A stretch of DNA of 64,000 nt from Stieleria neptunia (GTDB lineage Bacteria > Planctomycetota > Planctomycetia > Pirellulales > Pirellulaceae). The stretch spans positions 6,382,567 to 6,446,566 of the forward strand of contig NZ_CP037423.1 of NCBI RefSeq assembly GCF_007754155.1. The letters are read 5' to 3'. A program made the position numbers and the translations under genes. Under the pieces are notes generated by a model. The model searched no databases and was not told the DNA's origin. It saw nothing but the letters and a program-made list of their open reading frames with translations. This document shows positions 50,049 to 58,541 of this stretch, one piece after another (within the stretch, counting starts at the first letter, position 1; every line of letters begins with the position of its first letter).

Positions 50049-51222
50049 AGATGTCCGGGTCGAACGGGTTGTCAACCTTGGGCATGCGCCTGGTCCGCGG
50101 CGCGGTTTCCGTCACCGGCGGCCCTGCCTTCCAAACCGACTCCGTCGGGAGCGTTTCCGGCAGATCGGGAATCCCCGCTGCCGACTCCGTCTGACCCGCC
50201 TGGCCGGTCTGATCAATTGCCGCAAGCTGCGGCGGTGAAGCCGGAACCAACGTCTCGCCGCCATCGCCTTGCCCCAACGCCGCCTGCCAACGCGACGCCG
50301 AATGGTTTGACGGAAGCTGATGAAGCCAACGATCCAAGCTGGTCATCATCGCCGAACCCTGGCTGCCAAAGGTATGCCGTCGGCCGCCATGCCCGTCCGA
50401 CGCACGGCGACGGATCAGACTGCTCGCCGGGTCGGTCAGGTCAACGTACTGCATCACAGCCTGCAGATTGTCTTTGGCCACATCCTTGGGAGCCCACTTG
50501 GATGTCAGTGCGGTGTGGATCTGGAACTCACGCGTGTTTCGGTCGTCACGGGCATGGCAACTGGTACAACGATTCATCAAGATCGGTTGAATTCGCGCCG
50601 TGAACTCATACACCAAGCTCTCCGGCAACCCGCTGGACTCGGCCGCCGTCTCTGACTCGACACCCCCGCGATCATCTACCACCGCGGTTTCGTGCGAGAC
50701 CGTTCTCACCGAAGGAACCTGCGGCTCGTCCGAGGCGGGCGACTGCGTGGGATTGGCCTGCTGTTTGAGCACGGCTGCGATCTGCCGCAACAACTGAATC
50801 GTTTGCGGATTCGACGGCTCAAGCGATCTCGCTTCCAGGACGTCCTGGGCAGCCTCTCGCACCAACCCATGCCGCAAGCACCAACGAACATCGGCCTGCA
50901 CGCGCTTCAAGTCACCTTGAAAACGATTCTTGCGTCGGTATTCGTACAACTCGCGCATCGATCGCCCCACCGTTTCGACTTGGTCGCTCGGAAGATTGAT
51001 TTTTGATTGGTCGCTGCGTGTGATGCAGATTGTCCCGCCGATCTTGGTGACGGCACCGGACAGAACGTTGCCGTTGCGAAGCAAGACACAGGATTCAGTC
51101 TGCGGTGCAGCTTGCGGCAACTCAGCGGCAGTCGACGGCGAGAACGATGCCAACGCGATCGCGATTGCGACGACGAGCCCGGCGGTCTGGACGGATGCCA
51201 ACAAGGGAAGGGAATTTTTCAT
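50023..51222 (-). CDS. Exported protein with single CXXCH heme-type motif
   Basis: The 399-residue protein has a signal peptide (residues 1-33, ending STAAE). A beta-rich segment (CVLLRNGNVLSGAVTKIGGT) resembles small SH3-like/Sm-type barrels seen in planctomycete exported proteins. A helical part follows (~90-150), then VYEFTARIQPILMNRCTSCHARDD with a CXXCH, FQIHTALTSKWAPKD, and a Met-containing MMTSLDRWLHQLP. The C-terminal ~110 residues are Pro/Thr/Gly-rich. The single heme motif suggests a cytochrome-like protein of unknown role. The last 26 bp overlap the end of the DUF368 gene on the other strand. Confidence 0.8.
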   Translation of the reverse strand: MKNSLPLLASVQTAGLVVAIAIALASFSPSTAAELPQAAPQTESCVLLRNGNVLSGAVTKIGGTICITRSDQSKINLPSDQVETVGRSMRELYEYRRKNRFQGDLKRVQADVRWCLRHGLVREAAQDVLEARSLEPSNPQTIQLLRQIAAVLKQQANPTQSPASDEPQVPSVRTVSHETAVVDDRGGVESETAAESSGLPESLVYEFTARIQPILMNRCTSCHARDDRNTREFQIHTALTSKWAPKDVAKDNLQAVMQYVDLTDPASSLIRRRASDGHGGRRHTFGSQGSAMMTSLDRWLHQLPSNHSASRWQAALGQGDGGETLVPASPPQLAAIDQTGQAGQTESAAGIPDLPETLPTESVWKAGPPVTETAPRTRRMPKVDNPFDPDIFNRRVHGR

Positions 51223-51414
51223 TCGCTTGGGCTATCAAACCCCGACCCCAGACGTCAAGAGCGACGTTTTTCGGGTGGACGATCGATCCCAGCCGGAGCT
51301 TAAGAACCAGTATCGACCGGCTTGAACCAACATGGACGCCACCGTCAGGAATTGCTAAGACCGATCCTTTCACCTGAATCGGTCGGTTCACCCAGCGTCC
51401 CCTCTTTCTCGCCC

Positions 51415-52809
51415 ATGTCCGCATCGCCGCCAAATTCACCGCGAATTTTGTTCCTGGACGACAACGTCCGCGACATCGGCGGTCACTATTTGGAATTGGC
51501 CAGCCTGCTCGCTGACGGTGCACGCCAGCTCGGCTATCGGCCCAAGTTGGTCACACACGCATCGTTACCGCGACGCAATCCGCAATTGTCTGGTGATTCC
51601 CGGCTGGAACATCTGGATATCGAACCGCGGTTCGACGTGCGGCGGATGGAAAACTGGTCACTCGGCGTCGACGGCCCTTCGATGGTCCAGCGAGATTGCC
51701 ATGCCGTCCCGGTCGGAGGTTCGGTGATCTGCCGAATCCGGCAATCCGTTGACGATTTTCTCTGCCGACCGTCGCGGCGCCCGCGCGCGATGCTGAATGC
51801 CTGGTCATCGGCGTTTGTTGATTCGGTTCGACGCTTCGCCCCACAACCGAACGATCGGATCGTGATCAACACGGGCGGCGACTTTCAAATTCTGGCATTG
51901 GCCCACGCGATCGAAACCCTGGACCGCGAGGGCGACCTGGCCCCGATGACCCTTCACGTCCTGTTCCATTTCGCCGTGTTTGAATCCACGGTGACCGAAC
52001 GCGCGGTCGCATTCGGCCGCCAAGTCAACGCAGCTGTGGCGGCGATCACCGGACACCGGATCCATCTGCATGCGACCACCGAATCGCTGTGTCAACAGTT
52101 GGCGGCCGTCGGCGTCCATGCGACCGCAATTCCCTACCCCACCCGGGCCGAAAACCGCCCGTCAACGTCGCCCCCCTCGCCCGCCGGAACCAAGATTCTG
52201 TTGGCCGGTATGCCGCGAGCCGAAAAGGGGCGCGACCAGATTCGCGGCTTGCTGGAATCGATCGAGCAACCTTACCTGCGTTCGGGCCGTTTCAGCTGGT
52301 CGATGCAGCTTCCTGAAAAACGTTGGCAACGGATGATCCCGCTGTCGCTGCAACCCGCCTGCCCCCCATCGGCGTCGGACCGAGCCGAGCGGGACACCGG
52401 TGTGGGGCTGGAAATTTTGCGTGGAAACCTGACCAGCGCGGCCTACCACGGCTGGTTGGACACGGCCGGGATCGGATTGTTTCTGTACGACGCCGAGCGT
52501 TACGTCGCGCGGTGCAGCGGCGTCTTGCTGGAAATGATGATCCGTGGCGTCCCCGTGATGGTCCCGGACGGATGTTGGCTGGCCGATCAAGTTCGCGCCG
52601 CCGAACCGACCGGCTCGATCGGCTGGATCTATCAATCCGTCGACCAAATTCCACAATTGCTGAGCACGGCGGAGGCGACGTTGGCGGACATTACCGCCAA
52701 TTGTCGGCGGCACGCCAAACACATCGCCGCGCACCACTCCGGCAAGAACTCCCTGCTCGAAATGGGCATCACCGATCATGCGTCTTCGTCAATTCGACGG
52801 GCCGGATAG
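51415..52809 (+). CDS. Glycosyltransferase-like protein (GT-B, divergent)
   Basis: The 464-residue protein begins PRILFLDDNVRDIGGHYLEL, the His/Gly-rich donor loop of GT-B enzymes (GGHYLELA). Its C-terminal half has KILLAGMPRAEKGRDQIRGL, LDTAGIGLFLYDAERYVARC and GVLLEMMIRGVPVMVPDGCW, in the position of the EX7E nucleotide-sugar site (YDAERYVARCSGVLLEMM). No close family could be named. ATG 51415 is used. The downstream gene starts 12 bp after the stop, so they form an operon with a second atypical glycosyltransferase. Confidence 0.75.
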   Translation: MSASPPNSPRILFLDDNVRDIGGHYLELASLLADGARQLGYRPKLVTHASLPRRNPQLSGDSRLEHLDIEPRFDVRRMENWSLGVDGPSMVQRDCHAVPVGGSVICRIRQSVDDFLCRPSRRPRAMLNAWSSAFVDSVRRFAPQPNDRIVINTGGDFQILALAHAIETLDREGDLAPMTLHVLFHFAVFESTVTERAVAFGRQVNAAVAAITGHRIHLHATTESLCQQLAAVGVHATAIPYPTRAENRPSTSPPSPAGTKILLAGMPRAEKGRDQIRGLLESIEQPYLRSGRFSWSMQLPEKRWQRMIPLSLQPACPPSASDRAERDTGVGLEILRGNLTSAAYHGWLDTAGIGLFLYDAERYVARCSGVLLEMMIRGVPVMVPDGCWLADQVRAAEPTGSIGWIYQSVDQIPQLLSTAEATLADITANCRRHAKHIAAHHSGKNSLLEMGITDHASSSIRRAG

Positions 52810-52821
52810 GATTCAATTGCG

Positions 52822-53964
52822 ATGAAACTGAAACACCTGCTTCGTTATCCGTTTGACATTCGCCTGGCCGAACAACAACTCGCCTCCGCGTCGAAATCAG
52901 CGGCGAAATCGGCATTGGAACCCTCTGCCACCACCATCGGGTTGGATCTCTACACCGATCATTTGCTGTTCGATGGCGGACGGCACTTGGCGTGCCTGGC
53001 GGCGTTGGCCGGCAAAATCGATTCGCCAGTCACGGTGCGTTGCAGCCGCGTGCTGCTGGCGGCGATTGCCCACAAGCCCCATGGCGGTCGCTTTCTGGCG
53101 ATGCCCCATGTCCATTGGATCGAACCATCGCGTCCGTTTCCGCCGCACTCGTTGGTGTTGCTCGACGTCGACGGCGGTCGCGCCGATCGAGTCCTCAGCC
53201 GACAACGTACCGTCGCCATGCTGGTCGGACGCGAGCCGGCCGCCAAAACCCTGGTCATGCCCTATCCGATGCATCCGCAACAGATCCAGGATTCGGCCGA
53301 CGGTCGGTTCAATACGCTGCGGACGCAAATGAAAGCGGGCATCTTCTTTGCCGGAAACCAGAACCGGCGCTATGGACGCGACTCGATGCACAGCGAGTTC
53401 GGCGTGCTGTCACGGTTGGAGATCCTGTCGACGCTGCCCCAAACGTTTGATGTTCGGATTCATGAGCGTGACGCCGACGGCCGCGCTGACCGGATCGTGC
53501 TTCGCGACAGCGCAAGTGCCCCGATCCCGGCCGAGGAGTGGATGGCGACCTTGGCGTCCCACCAGTTCTTTCTGTGTTGCCCGGGAGCGTCCCAGCCGGT
53601 CTGCCACAATGCGATCGAAGCGATGTCGGTCGGCACCATCCCGATCATCGAGTACGCCGACCGCTTCCATCCCGAACTGGTCGACGGAGTCAACGCGGTC
53701 TGCTTTCGCGGCCGCAAGGGCTTGATCGCGGCGATCCGACGGATCGATTCCATGCCGCCGGAAAAGCGATCACGGCTGTCCCGAAATGTCTGCCGCCACT
53801 ACGACGAACACCTCGACGGCGCCCGGTTTCTGAAGCGTTTGCGCGACGAGACGAACACCGATTTTGTGGACCAGATTTCGATGCCCTTTCACAATCGCGA
53901 TTTCTTCTCCAAGGCCTCACCGCCCAGCGGCCGTGTGCCCCTGAGCCACTCCCGCGCCGCTTGA
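52822..53964 (+). CDS. Exostosin-like glycosyltransferase
   Basis: The 380-residue protein has a central GIFFAGNQNRRYGRDSMHSE and a C-terminal domain with HQFFLCCPGASQPVCHNAIE then AMSVGTIPIIEYADRFHPEL. This pattern (F-x-L-x-P-G ... N-A-I-E-A-M-x-x-G-x-I-P-V/I) is typical of exostosin/GT47-like and related GT-B domains. The N-terminal half is unassigned. It is cotranscribed with the preceding glycosyltransferase-like gene (12-bp gap). Its acceptor is unknown; envelope or exopolysaccharide synthesis is inferred. Confidence 0.78.
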   Translation: MKLKHLLRYPFDIRLAEQQLASASKSAAKSALEPSATTIGLDLYTDHLLFDGGRHLACLAALAGKIDSPVTVRCSRVLLAAIAHKPHGGRFLAMPHVHWIEPSRPFPPHSLVLLDVDGGRADRVLSRQRTVAMLVGREPAAKTLVMPYPMHPQQIQDSADGRFNTLRTQMKAGIFFAGNQNRRYGRDSMHSEFGVLSRLEILSTLPQTFDVRIHERDADGRADRIVLRDSASAPIPAEEWMATLASHQFFLCCPGASQPVCHNAIEAMSVGTIPIIEYADRFHPELVDGVNAVCFRGRKGLIAAIRRIDSMPPEKRSRLSRNVCRHYDEHLDGARFLKRLRDETNTDFVDQISMPFHNRDFFSKASPPSGRVPLSHSRAA

Positions 53965-53995
53965 CGAACCGCGAGTCAGCCTGGAAGATTCGGCC

Positions 53996-54144
53996 GCGGA
54001 AAAGGGGTCACCGCGGAAAAGGGGTCAGGCCCCAAAAATGCGGAGCACCCTTCGGGCCATTTGGTTTTTGGGGCCTGACCCCTTTTCCGCTTGCGGAGCA
54101 CCCTTCGGGCCATTTGGTTTTTGGGGCCTGACCCCTTTTCCGCT
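53996..54144. repeat. Long perfect inverted repeat, GGAAAAGGGGTCAGGCCC family, copy 2, with extra halves
   Basis: Arm 54013-54038 (GCGGAAAAGGGGTCAGGCCC then CAAAAA) pairs perfectly over 26 bp with 54065-54090. A partial left half precedes it at 53996-54010, and a complete second right half with its loop follows at 54091-54143. It lies between two genes read in the same direction. Confidence 0.93.
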
Positions 54145-54191
54145 TCACGACGAGACTCGTTCGATTCTTCCCATTGCTGGTTCTTTCCTCC

Positions 54192-55193
54192 ATGCGCGTT
54201 CTCGTTACCGGACCGGCCGGATTTCTCGGTGCCGAAATTGTCGATCAGCTGCTCGCCCGCGGCGACCAGGTCGTCGGTATCTCGCGTGGTGACTACCCCG
54301 AACTGGCCGACAAGGGCGTCGCGTACCATCGCGGCGACCTGTCCGATGCCGCCGTCAGCGAACGGCTGATTCGCGACGTCGATGCGGTCGTGCACACCGC
54401 CGCGGTCGCCGGCGTCTGGGGAGCCTATGAAACGTTTTACCGGATCAACACACAAGCCACCCTGAATGTCATCGATGCCTGTCACAAGCACGGCATCGGC
54501 AACCTGGTGTTCACCAGCAGCCCCAGCGTGACGTTCGCCGGTGACGACCAGCGCGGCGTCGACGAATCGGTGCCCTATCCCGACCGCTGGCTGTGCGCCT
54601 ATCCGCAAACCAAAGCGCTCGCCGAGCAAGCGGTTTTGCAGGCCCACCGGCCGGGTGAGTTGAACACGTGTGCCCTGCGTCCGCATCTGATCTGGGGCGC
54701 AGACGACCCGCATTTGCTCGCCCGCGTGATCGACCGTGCCGCGGCGGGCAAATTAAAAATTGTCGGCGATGGCAAAAACCGGATCGACACCGTTCACGTG
54801 GTCAACGCCGCCGCCGCCCACCTGGATGCACTCGACGCGCTGCAGCAACGTCCCGAGGTGGCGGGAGGACGGGCGTATTTCATCGCCCAGGATGAACCGG
54901 TCAACTGTTGGGATTGGATCGCACAGATTTGCCAAATCGGCTCGGTCGCGGCCCCCTCCCGGCGCGTCCCGTTCCGAGTCGCCTACGCCGTCGGGGCTGC
55001 GCTGGAGGCGGCGTCTCGCTTGACCGGCCGACAAACCGAACCGGTCATGACCCGTTTTGTGGCAGCCCAATTGGCCAAAGATCACTATTTCGATATTTCG
55101 GCGGCCAAGGAACGATTGGGGTACAAAGTTCGTGTTTCGATGGACCAGGGACTCCAAGAATTGCGGACGGCGTGGCAAGATCAGACGACTTGA
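54192..55193 (+). CDS. NAD-dependent short-chain reductase, OleD-like (2-alkyl-3-oxoalkanoate reductase family)
   Basis: The 333-residue extended SDR has the nucleotide-binding MRVLVTGPAGFLGAEIV (GxxGxxG), VVHTAAVAGVWGAYETFY, FTSSPSVTFAGDDQRG, catalytic WLCAYPQTKALAE (YxxxK), and LRPHLIWGADDPHL followed by VGDGKNRIDTVHVVNAAAAH. This run of motifs matches OleD/3-beta-HSD-like reductases that reduce beta-keto acids in long-chain olefin synthesis. OleA, OleB and OleC are not in the window, so the role stays open. ATG 54192 is chosen for the Rossmann start. It stands behind a strong hairpin that may isolate it from the glycosyltransferase genes. Confidence 0.85.
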   Translation: MRVLVTGPAGFLGAEIVDQLLARGDQVVGISRGDYPELADKGVAYHRGDLSDAAVSERLIRDVDAVVHTAAVAGVWGAYETFYRINTQATLNVIDACHKHGIGNLVFTSSPSVTFAGDDQRGVDESVPYPDRWLCAYPQTKALAEQAVLQAHRPGELNTCALRPHLIWGADDPHLLARVIDRAAAGKLKIVGDGKNRIDTVHVVNAAAAHLDALDALQQRPEVAGGRAYFIAQDEPVNCWDWIAQICQIGSVAAPSRRVPFRVAYAVGAALEAASRLTGRQTEPVMTRFVAAQLAKDHYFDISAAKERLGYKVRVSMDQGLQELRTAWQDQTT

Positions 55194-55301
55194 TCACCAG
55201 CATCCCCCTCGAACGACGGTAGCTGCGCGGGACAAAGCGTGGTCCAATGGTCCAGACGTTCCAGACCCGATCTCCTCCCCCACACCCTGCAAGGCGCTCC
55301 C

Positions 55302-55871
55302 ATGTCGACCAGCGACGTGCGAAACATTGATTCGCTTCAGCGGCTCCGCACCGGGGTGCTCTCCATGGCCGACAGCTGGGAGAAAACGCTGCAGGAGATT
55401 CGGATTTCCATTCACCGGGCGGATCAGTATTTCGGCGACGAGGTGCCGCGGTATTGGCGTCATCAGACGGAGCTTGCCGAGCGTGAATTGACCGAGGCGA
55501 AAGACAATCTGCAACAAAAACAGTCGTCCGCGCGGGCCGGTGATCGCGTCAGCGCCCTGGAAGCTCAAAAGCGGGTGGCGGCGGCCAAGGCTCGCTTGGA
55601 CCTGTGTCGCGATCGCTATCGAACCGCCAAATCGTTGGCGATCGAAATTCGCCATCAATGTGACGAACTGCTCGGTCCACTAGCGGACATGACCGAACAC
55701 AGCGACAATCTTCTGCCCGCCGCGGCGCTCAAGCTCGGCACGCTGCTGGAATGGCTTCATCGCTACGCGGACGCCGCACAGTTGCCCGTGTCACCCGATG
55801 AAGCGTTCGCGTCACCGACCGGTCCGCCTTCGGATCCTCCGCCGGATCCCCCCGCATCGGACGCCCCGTGA
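55302..55871 (+). CDS. Coiled-coil protein of unknown function
   Basis: The 189-residue soluble protein is helical: WEKTLQEIRISIHRADQYFG, RYWRHQTELAERELTEAKDN, KQRVAAAKARLDLCRDRYRT-like heptads through the middle (residues ~30-140), and a Pro-rich acidic tail (PTGPPSDPPPDPPASDAP). It has no signal peptide or membrane helix. ATG 55302 fits the codon-like start; the frame is open further upstream. It lies 108 bp after the OleD-like gene and 78 bp before the next gene on the same strand. I do not recognise the family. Confidence 0.65.
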   Translation: MSTSDVRNIDSLQRLRTGVLSMADSWEKTLQEIRISIHRADQYFGDEVPRYWRHQTELAERELTEAKDNLQQKQSSARAGDRVSALEAQKRVAAAKARLDLCRDRYRTAKSLAIEIRHQCDELLGPLADMTEHSDNLLPAAALKLGTLLEWLHRYADAAQLPVSPDEAFASPTGPPSDPPPDPPASDAP

Positions 55872-55949
55872 AGCGATTCGTGGGATCGGTTTCCAGCCCG
55901 TCGATGCTGACCCTCTTGTACGATTCCTACCGTAACTCCCATTCTGTCG

Positions 55950-57125
55950 ATGTCTGAATCTGCCAGCCAAATCTTTGAAACCCTCCGCCACTGCGACACC
56001 TCTGGATCGGAATTGCTCCAACAGCTCGCGGAATCCTTCCGCCAAGAACAGTTGCCGATGGAGTTGTTCGAGGCCCGAAAAATGATCGTCCGCGACCGAC
56101 TGGGGTTGCCGCTGTTGACCAGCGAAGACGAACCGACGCGGTCGGAAGAGGTCGAGCGACAATTGGAACTGGGACTTTTGGAAGCCTGTCGCGAGTCGGG
56201 CGAAATGCTGATCCGAGCCGGACGTGTTTTCGAAGGCTGGACCTACCTGCGACCGACCGGCGACAACGAACTGATCCGGAACCTGATCGCCGAAGTCGAA
56301 ATCACGGACGACAACTACGACGAAATGCAACGCGTCCTGTTGCACGAAGGCGTCGATGTGGGACGGGGATTCCAGGCCGTCCTGGACCATCAGGGTACCT
56401 GCAACAGCATCACGTTGTTTGACCAGGCGATCGCCCAACGCAGCAAAGCGGACCGCCGCGCCGCCGGAGAACGTTTGCTGGAACATTTTTACAACGAATT
56501 GATCACGCTGGTCCGCGACGATATCACCGCCCGCGATGCCGCCCCCGGCGATGATGAATCGCTGTCCGACATGCTGGCCAATCGGCCTTGGGTGATGAAA
56601 GACGGTGGCTATCACCTCGATACAACCCACCTGTCATCGACCGTGCGGATTGCGTCCACACTGACGGATCCGAAACAGCTTCGCAAGGCTTGGGAACTGA
56701 CACAATACGGACGCCAGCTGCACCACCAGTTCCAATACCCCGGCGAAGAACCGTTCGTCGATTTCTATCCCGCCTATGCCGCGTTCTATTCGATCTTGCT
56801 GGGCGAAAACGTCGACGCCGGATTGAAACTGTTCGAACGAAAAGCGATCAACGTCGATCCCCAAGAACACGGCACCGCGGCGATCGAAACCTACATCGAT
56901 CTGCTCGACCGCGTCGGACGCCCCCTGCAAGCGATCGAGTTCGCGATCCGCCACGTTCCCGAAGACGTGCCGTCGCAATCGATCGTACCGCTGCTGATCG
57001 AGATCGCCGCTCACGCCGCCCAGTCGGGCGACAGCTCAGGCTATGACCTGATCATGGACTTCTGCGCCGCCAAGCAAGACGCACTCGGGTTCGCCGTCGC
57101 CAAACACGCCACCCTGGCGAAATGA
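55950..57125 (+). CDS. Conserved helical protein of unknown function
   Basis: The 391-residue cytoplasmic protein has no signal peptide. It is alpha-helical throughout, acidic in the first half (SEEVERQLELGLLEACRESG), with a middle segment DMLANRPWVMKDGGYHLDTT and a C-terminal part of helical-repeat character (LRKAWELTQYGRQLHHQF, FYPAYAAFYSILLGENVDAG, IDLLDRVGRPLQAIEFAIRH). The His and Asp of KDGGYHLDTTHLSST could be functional, but no known motif fits. Similar unknown proteins occur in planctomycetes. It is probably in one unit with the preceding coiled-coil gene. Confidence 0.72.
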   Translation: MSESASQIFETLRHCDTSGSELLQQLAESFRQEQLPMELFEARKMIVRDRLGLPLLTSEDEPTRSEEVERQLELGLLEACRESGEMLIRAGRVFEGWTYLRPTGDNELIRNLIAEVEITDDNYDEMQRVLLHEGVDVGRGFQAVLDHQGTCNSITLFDQAIAQRSKADRRAAGERLLEHFYNELITLVRDDITARDAAPGDDESLSDMLANRPWVMKDGGYHLDTTHLSSTVRIASTLTDPKQLRKAWELTQYGRQLHHQFQYPGEEPFVDFYPAYAAFYSILLGENVDAGLKLFERKAINVDPQEHGTAAIETYIDLLDRVGRPLQAIEFAIRHVPEDVPSQSIVPLLIEIAAHAAQSGDSSGYDLIMDFCAAKQDALGFAVAKHATLAK

Positions 57126-57140
57126 CGCAATGCATGGAAG

Positions 57141-57168
57141 TGGCAGAATCATATGGGGCAGAATCATG
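57141..57168. repeat. Left 28-bp inverted repeat of a 1.14-kb segment
   Basis: TGGCAGAATCATATGGGGCA then GAATCATG pairs with 58253-58280 at 25 of 28 positions. It also holds an internal direct repeat GGCAGAATCAT. Confidence 0.85.
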
Positions 57169-57235
57169 TTCCAAATCAAGCTGCATTTGATTCAGGACTA
57201 GTCTGCCGACCCCGTACGTCAAAGCTTCGAGCCCG

Positions 57236-57883
57236 TCAAACGGTATGCCTGGACGTGCTCCACCAACGTGCGCGGTGGAATTGCCCAGCGTTGGAGTCCG
57301 TCCGAACGACGGCCGCTGAGTGAGACTCAGGTCCAGCGATGGGCTGTCGGTCTGCCAGTGGACCGTTCTTGTAGATCGTCATTACCGGGCTTGCTAGTTG
57401 CTGAGCGGGTGTCTGCGGTGTGTGCTGCACCTTACTGGTCCGCTTGTACCTGATCTGACAGTCGTTCCGAACCTTGGTGATCACGACATCGCAACTGTCG
57501 ACTGCCCCCACCTTGCTTCGGAGATTTAGCCCCTTCGTTGTGCCATGGTACCCGAAGATACCGGCGAAATCCTCCACTTCCGTTTCCCAGGCATCGTGGC
57601 CGTTATGGATGATCCTTAGCTTGTTGGTGCCGGCCATCAATCCTGCCCCGGGCCAAGGATTGGGGTGGATCGCTTGGACGTAGGCCAGAAAGGCCGGACC
57701 GAGAAACGCAATCTTGCTTTGCCCGGTATACATGTAGTCGTTGCCGCCGCCTCCTCCGCCGACATGCCATCCGGCGATCCAGTTGTCGGTTTGCAGCACG
57801 AGTCCCGTGCAGCCCTGAATACTGTGGAAGCCAATCTCGTTGCCGTCCCATCCAGCTTGGTTCGTTCCGATCCAGGTTGTCAT
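57236..57883 (-). CDS. Unrecognised protein with CNF-like Gly-Cys ... His spacing (candidate deamidase or cysteine hydrolase)
   Basis: The 215-residue protein starts MTTWIGTNQAGWDGNEIGFH. It contains IQGCTGLVLQTDNWIAGWHV followed by GGGGGGNDY. The Cys and His are 15 residues apart, the same spacing as catalytic Cys866/His881 of CNF1, and the Cys follows a Gly as in the LxGC motif of CNF/BLF1/CheD deamidases. Later segments are LRIIHNGHDAWETEVEDFAG and VDSCDVVITKVRNDCQIRYK. No signal peptide is visible. ATG 57883 has AGGTGGG just upstream; ATG 57904 is the alternative. It sits alone inside a repeat-bracketed segment of atypical, lower-GC sequence. The functional idea is speculative. Confidence 0.55.
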   Translation of the reverse strand: MTTWIGTNQAGWDGNEIGFHSIQGCTGLVLQTDNWIAGWHVGGGGGGNDYMYTGQSKIAFLGPAFLAYVQAIHPNPWPGAGLMAGTNKLRIIHNGHDAWETEVEDFAGIFGYHGTTKGLNLRSKVGAVDSCDVVITKVRNDCQIRYKRTSKVQHTPQTPAQQLASPVMTIYKNGPLADRQPIAGPESHSAAVVRTDSNAGQFHRARWWSTSRHTV

Positions 57884-58252
57884 AGTGCCCACCTGATGGG
57901 TCATGTGAAGAGACTGGCTAACACACTGATAGCGATCTTAATTTTAACGACTTTCCCAGAGCTGCAGAGGCCAATCTCGTCGGCCGGCGAATTTACACCA
58001 GATAAGGTCAGAGCGCCACATCCAGTTGCCAGCGTTGCACGCCCAGGCGAACTCAAGTTGGGTGGGCGATAACCTTACGGGCCGGGGTCCCACGCAACCT
58101 CAGCCCACCGCGACCGCACATCAACCATCGCTGGGGAATGCAATTCGAATAAGTTCAACCAGCCGGCTACCCGATCAGTTAACGCGGTGAAGCAGTTTCC
58201 CCCGTGTTGAGGGCTCGCGTCCTACCGCAAAAAAATGCTTCACAATGTTGCC

Positions 58253-58280
58253 CATCATTCTGCCCCGTATCATTCTGCCA
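58253..58280. repeat. Right 28-bp inverted repeat of a 1.14-kb segment
   Basis: CATCATTCTGCCCCGTATCA then TTCTGCCA, complementary to 57141-57168 with three mismatches. Confidence 0.85.
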
Positions 58281-58389
58281 CCCCTGTCTCGCCAACGACG
58301 CTGTTCAGCGACGCTGTTCAACGACGCCGTTTAACGACGCCAGCGACGTTGGCTATCGACCGCAGAACCTACGGTCCCGGCGGCTTCGA

Positions 58390-58485
58390 TCAATCGTGCT
58401 GGCGAATCAAACGCACGGCGTTTTCGGCGAACCGCTTGCCCAACGTCTTGTAACCTTCGCCCGAATAGTGCAGGTCATTATTCAT
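58390..58485 (-). pseudogene. C-terminal fragment resembling an SGNH-type esterase (sialate O-acetylesterase-like)
   Basis: The 31-residue end NNDLHYSGEGYKTLGKRFAE looks like the last catalytic block of SGNH/sialate acetylesterase proteins (D-x-H-x-S/N-x-x-G-x-x-x-x-G). The His and Asp of the active site lie in DLHY. No N-terminal part exists in the frame upstream, so this is a truncated remnant, possibly cut by whatever inserted at 57141-58280. Confidence 0.5.
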
Positions 58486-58541
58486 CGATGGAGTTCCTGG
58501 TGAGAAAGCGTTTTTGTCATGCCAGAGCGCACAAGACAACG

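Larger units (their letters stand above)
57884..58541. other. Gene-poor right part of the repeat-bracketed segment and beyond
   Basis: 57910-58200 shows no recognised gene. 58205-58230 is a half of the GAGGGCTCGCG(T/C)CCTACCGC palindrome family. 58253-58280 is the right inverted repeat. 58296-58340 holds three diverged 13-bp units (ACGCTGTTCAGCG-like), and 58390-58485 a gene fragment. Confidence 0.65.
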
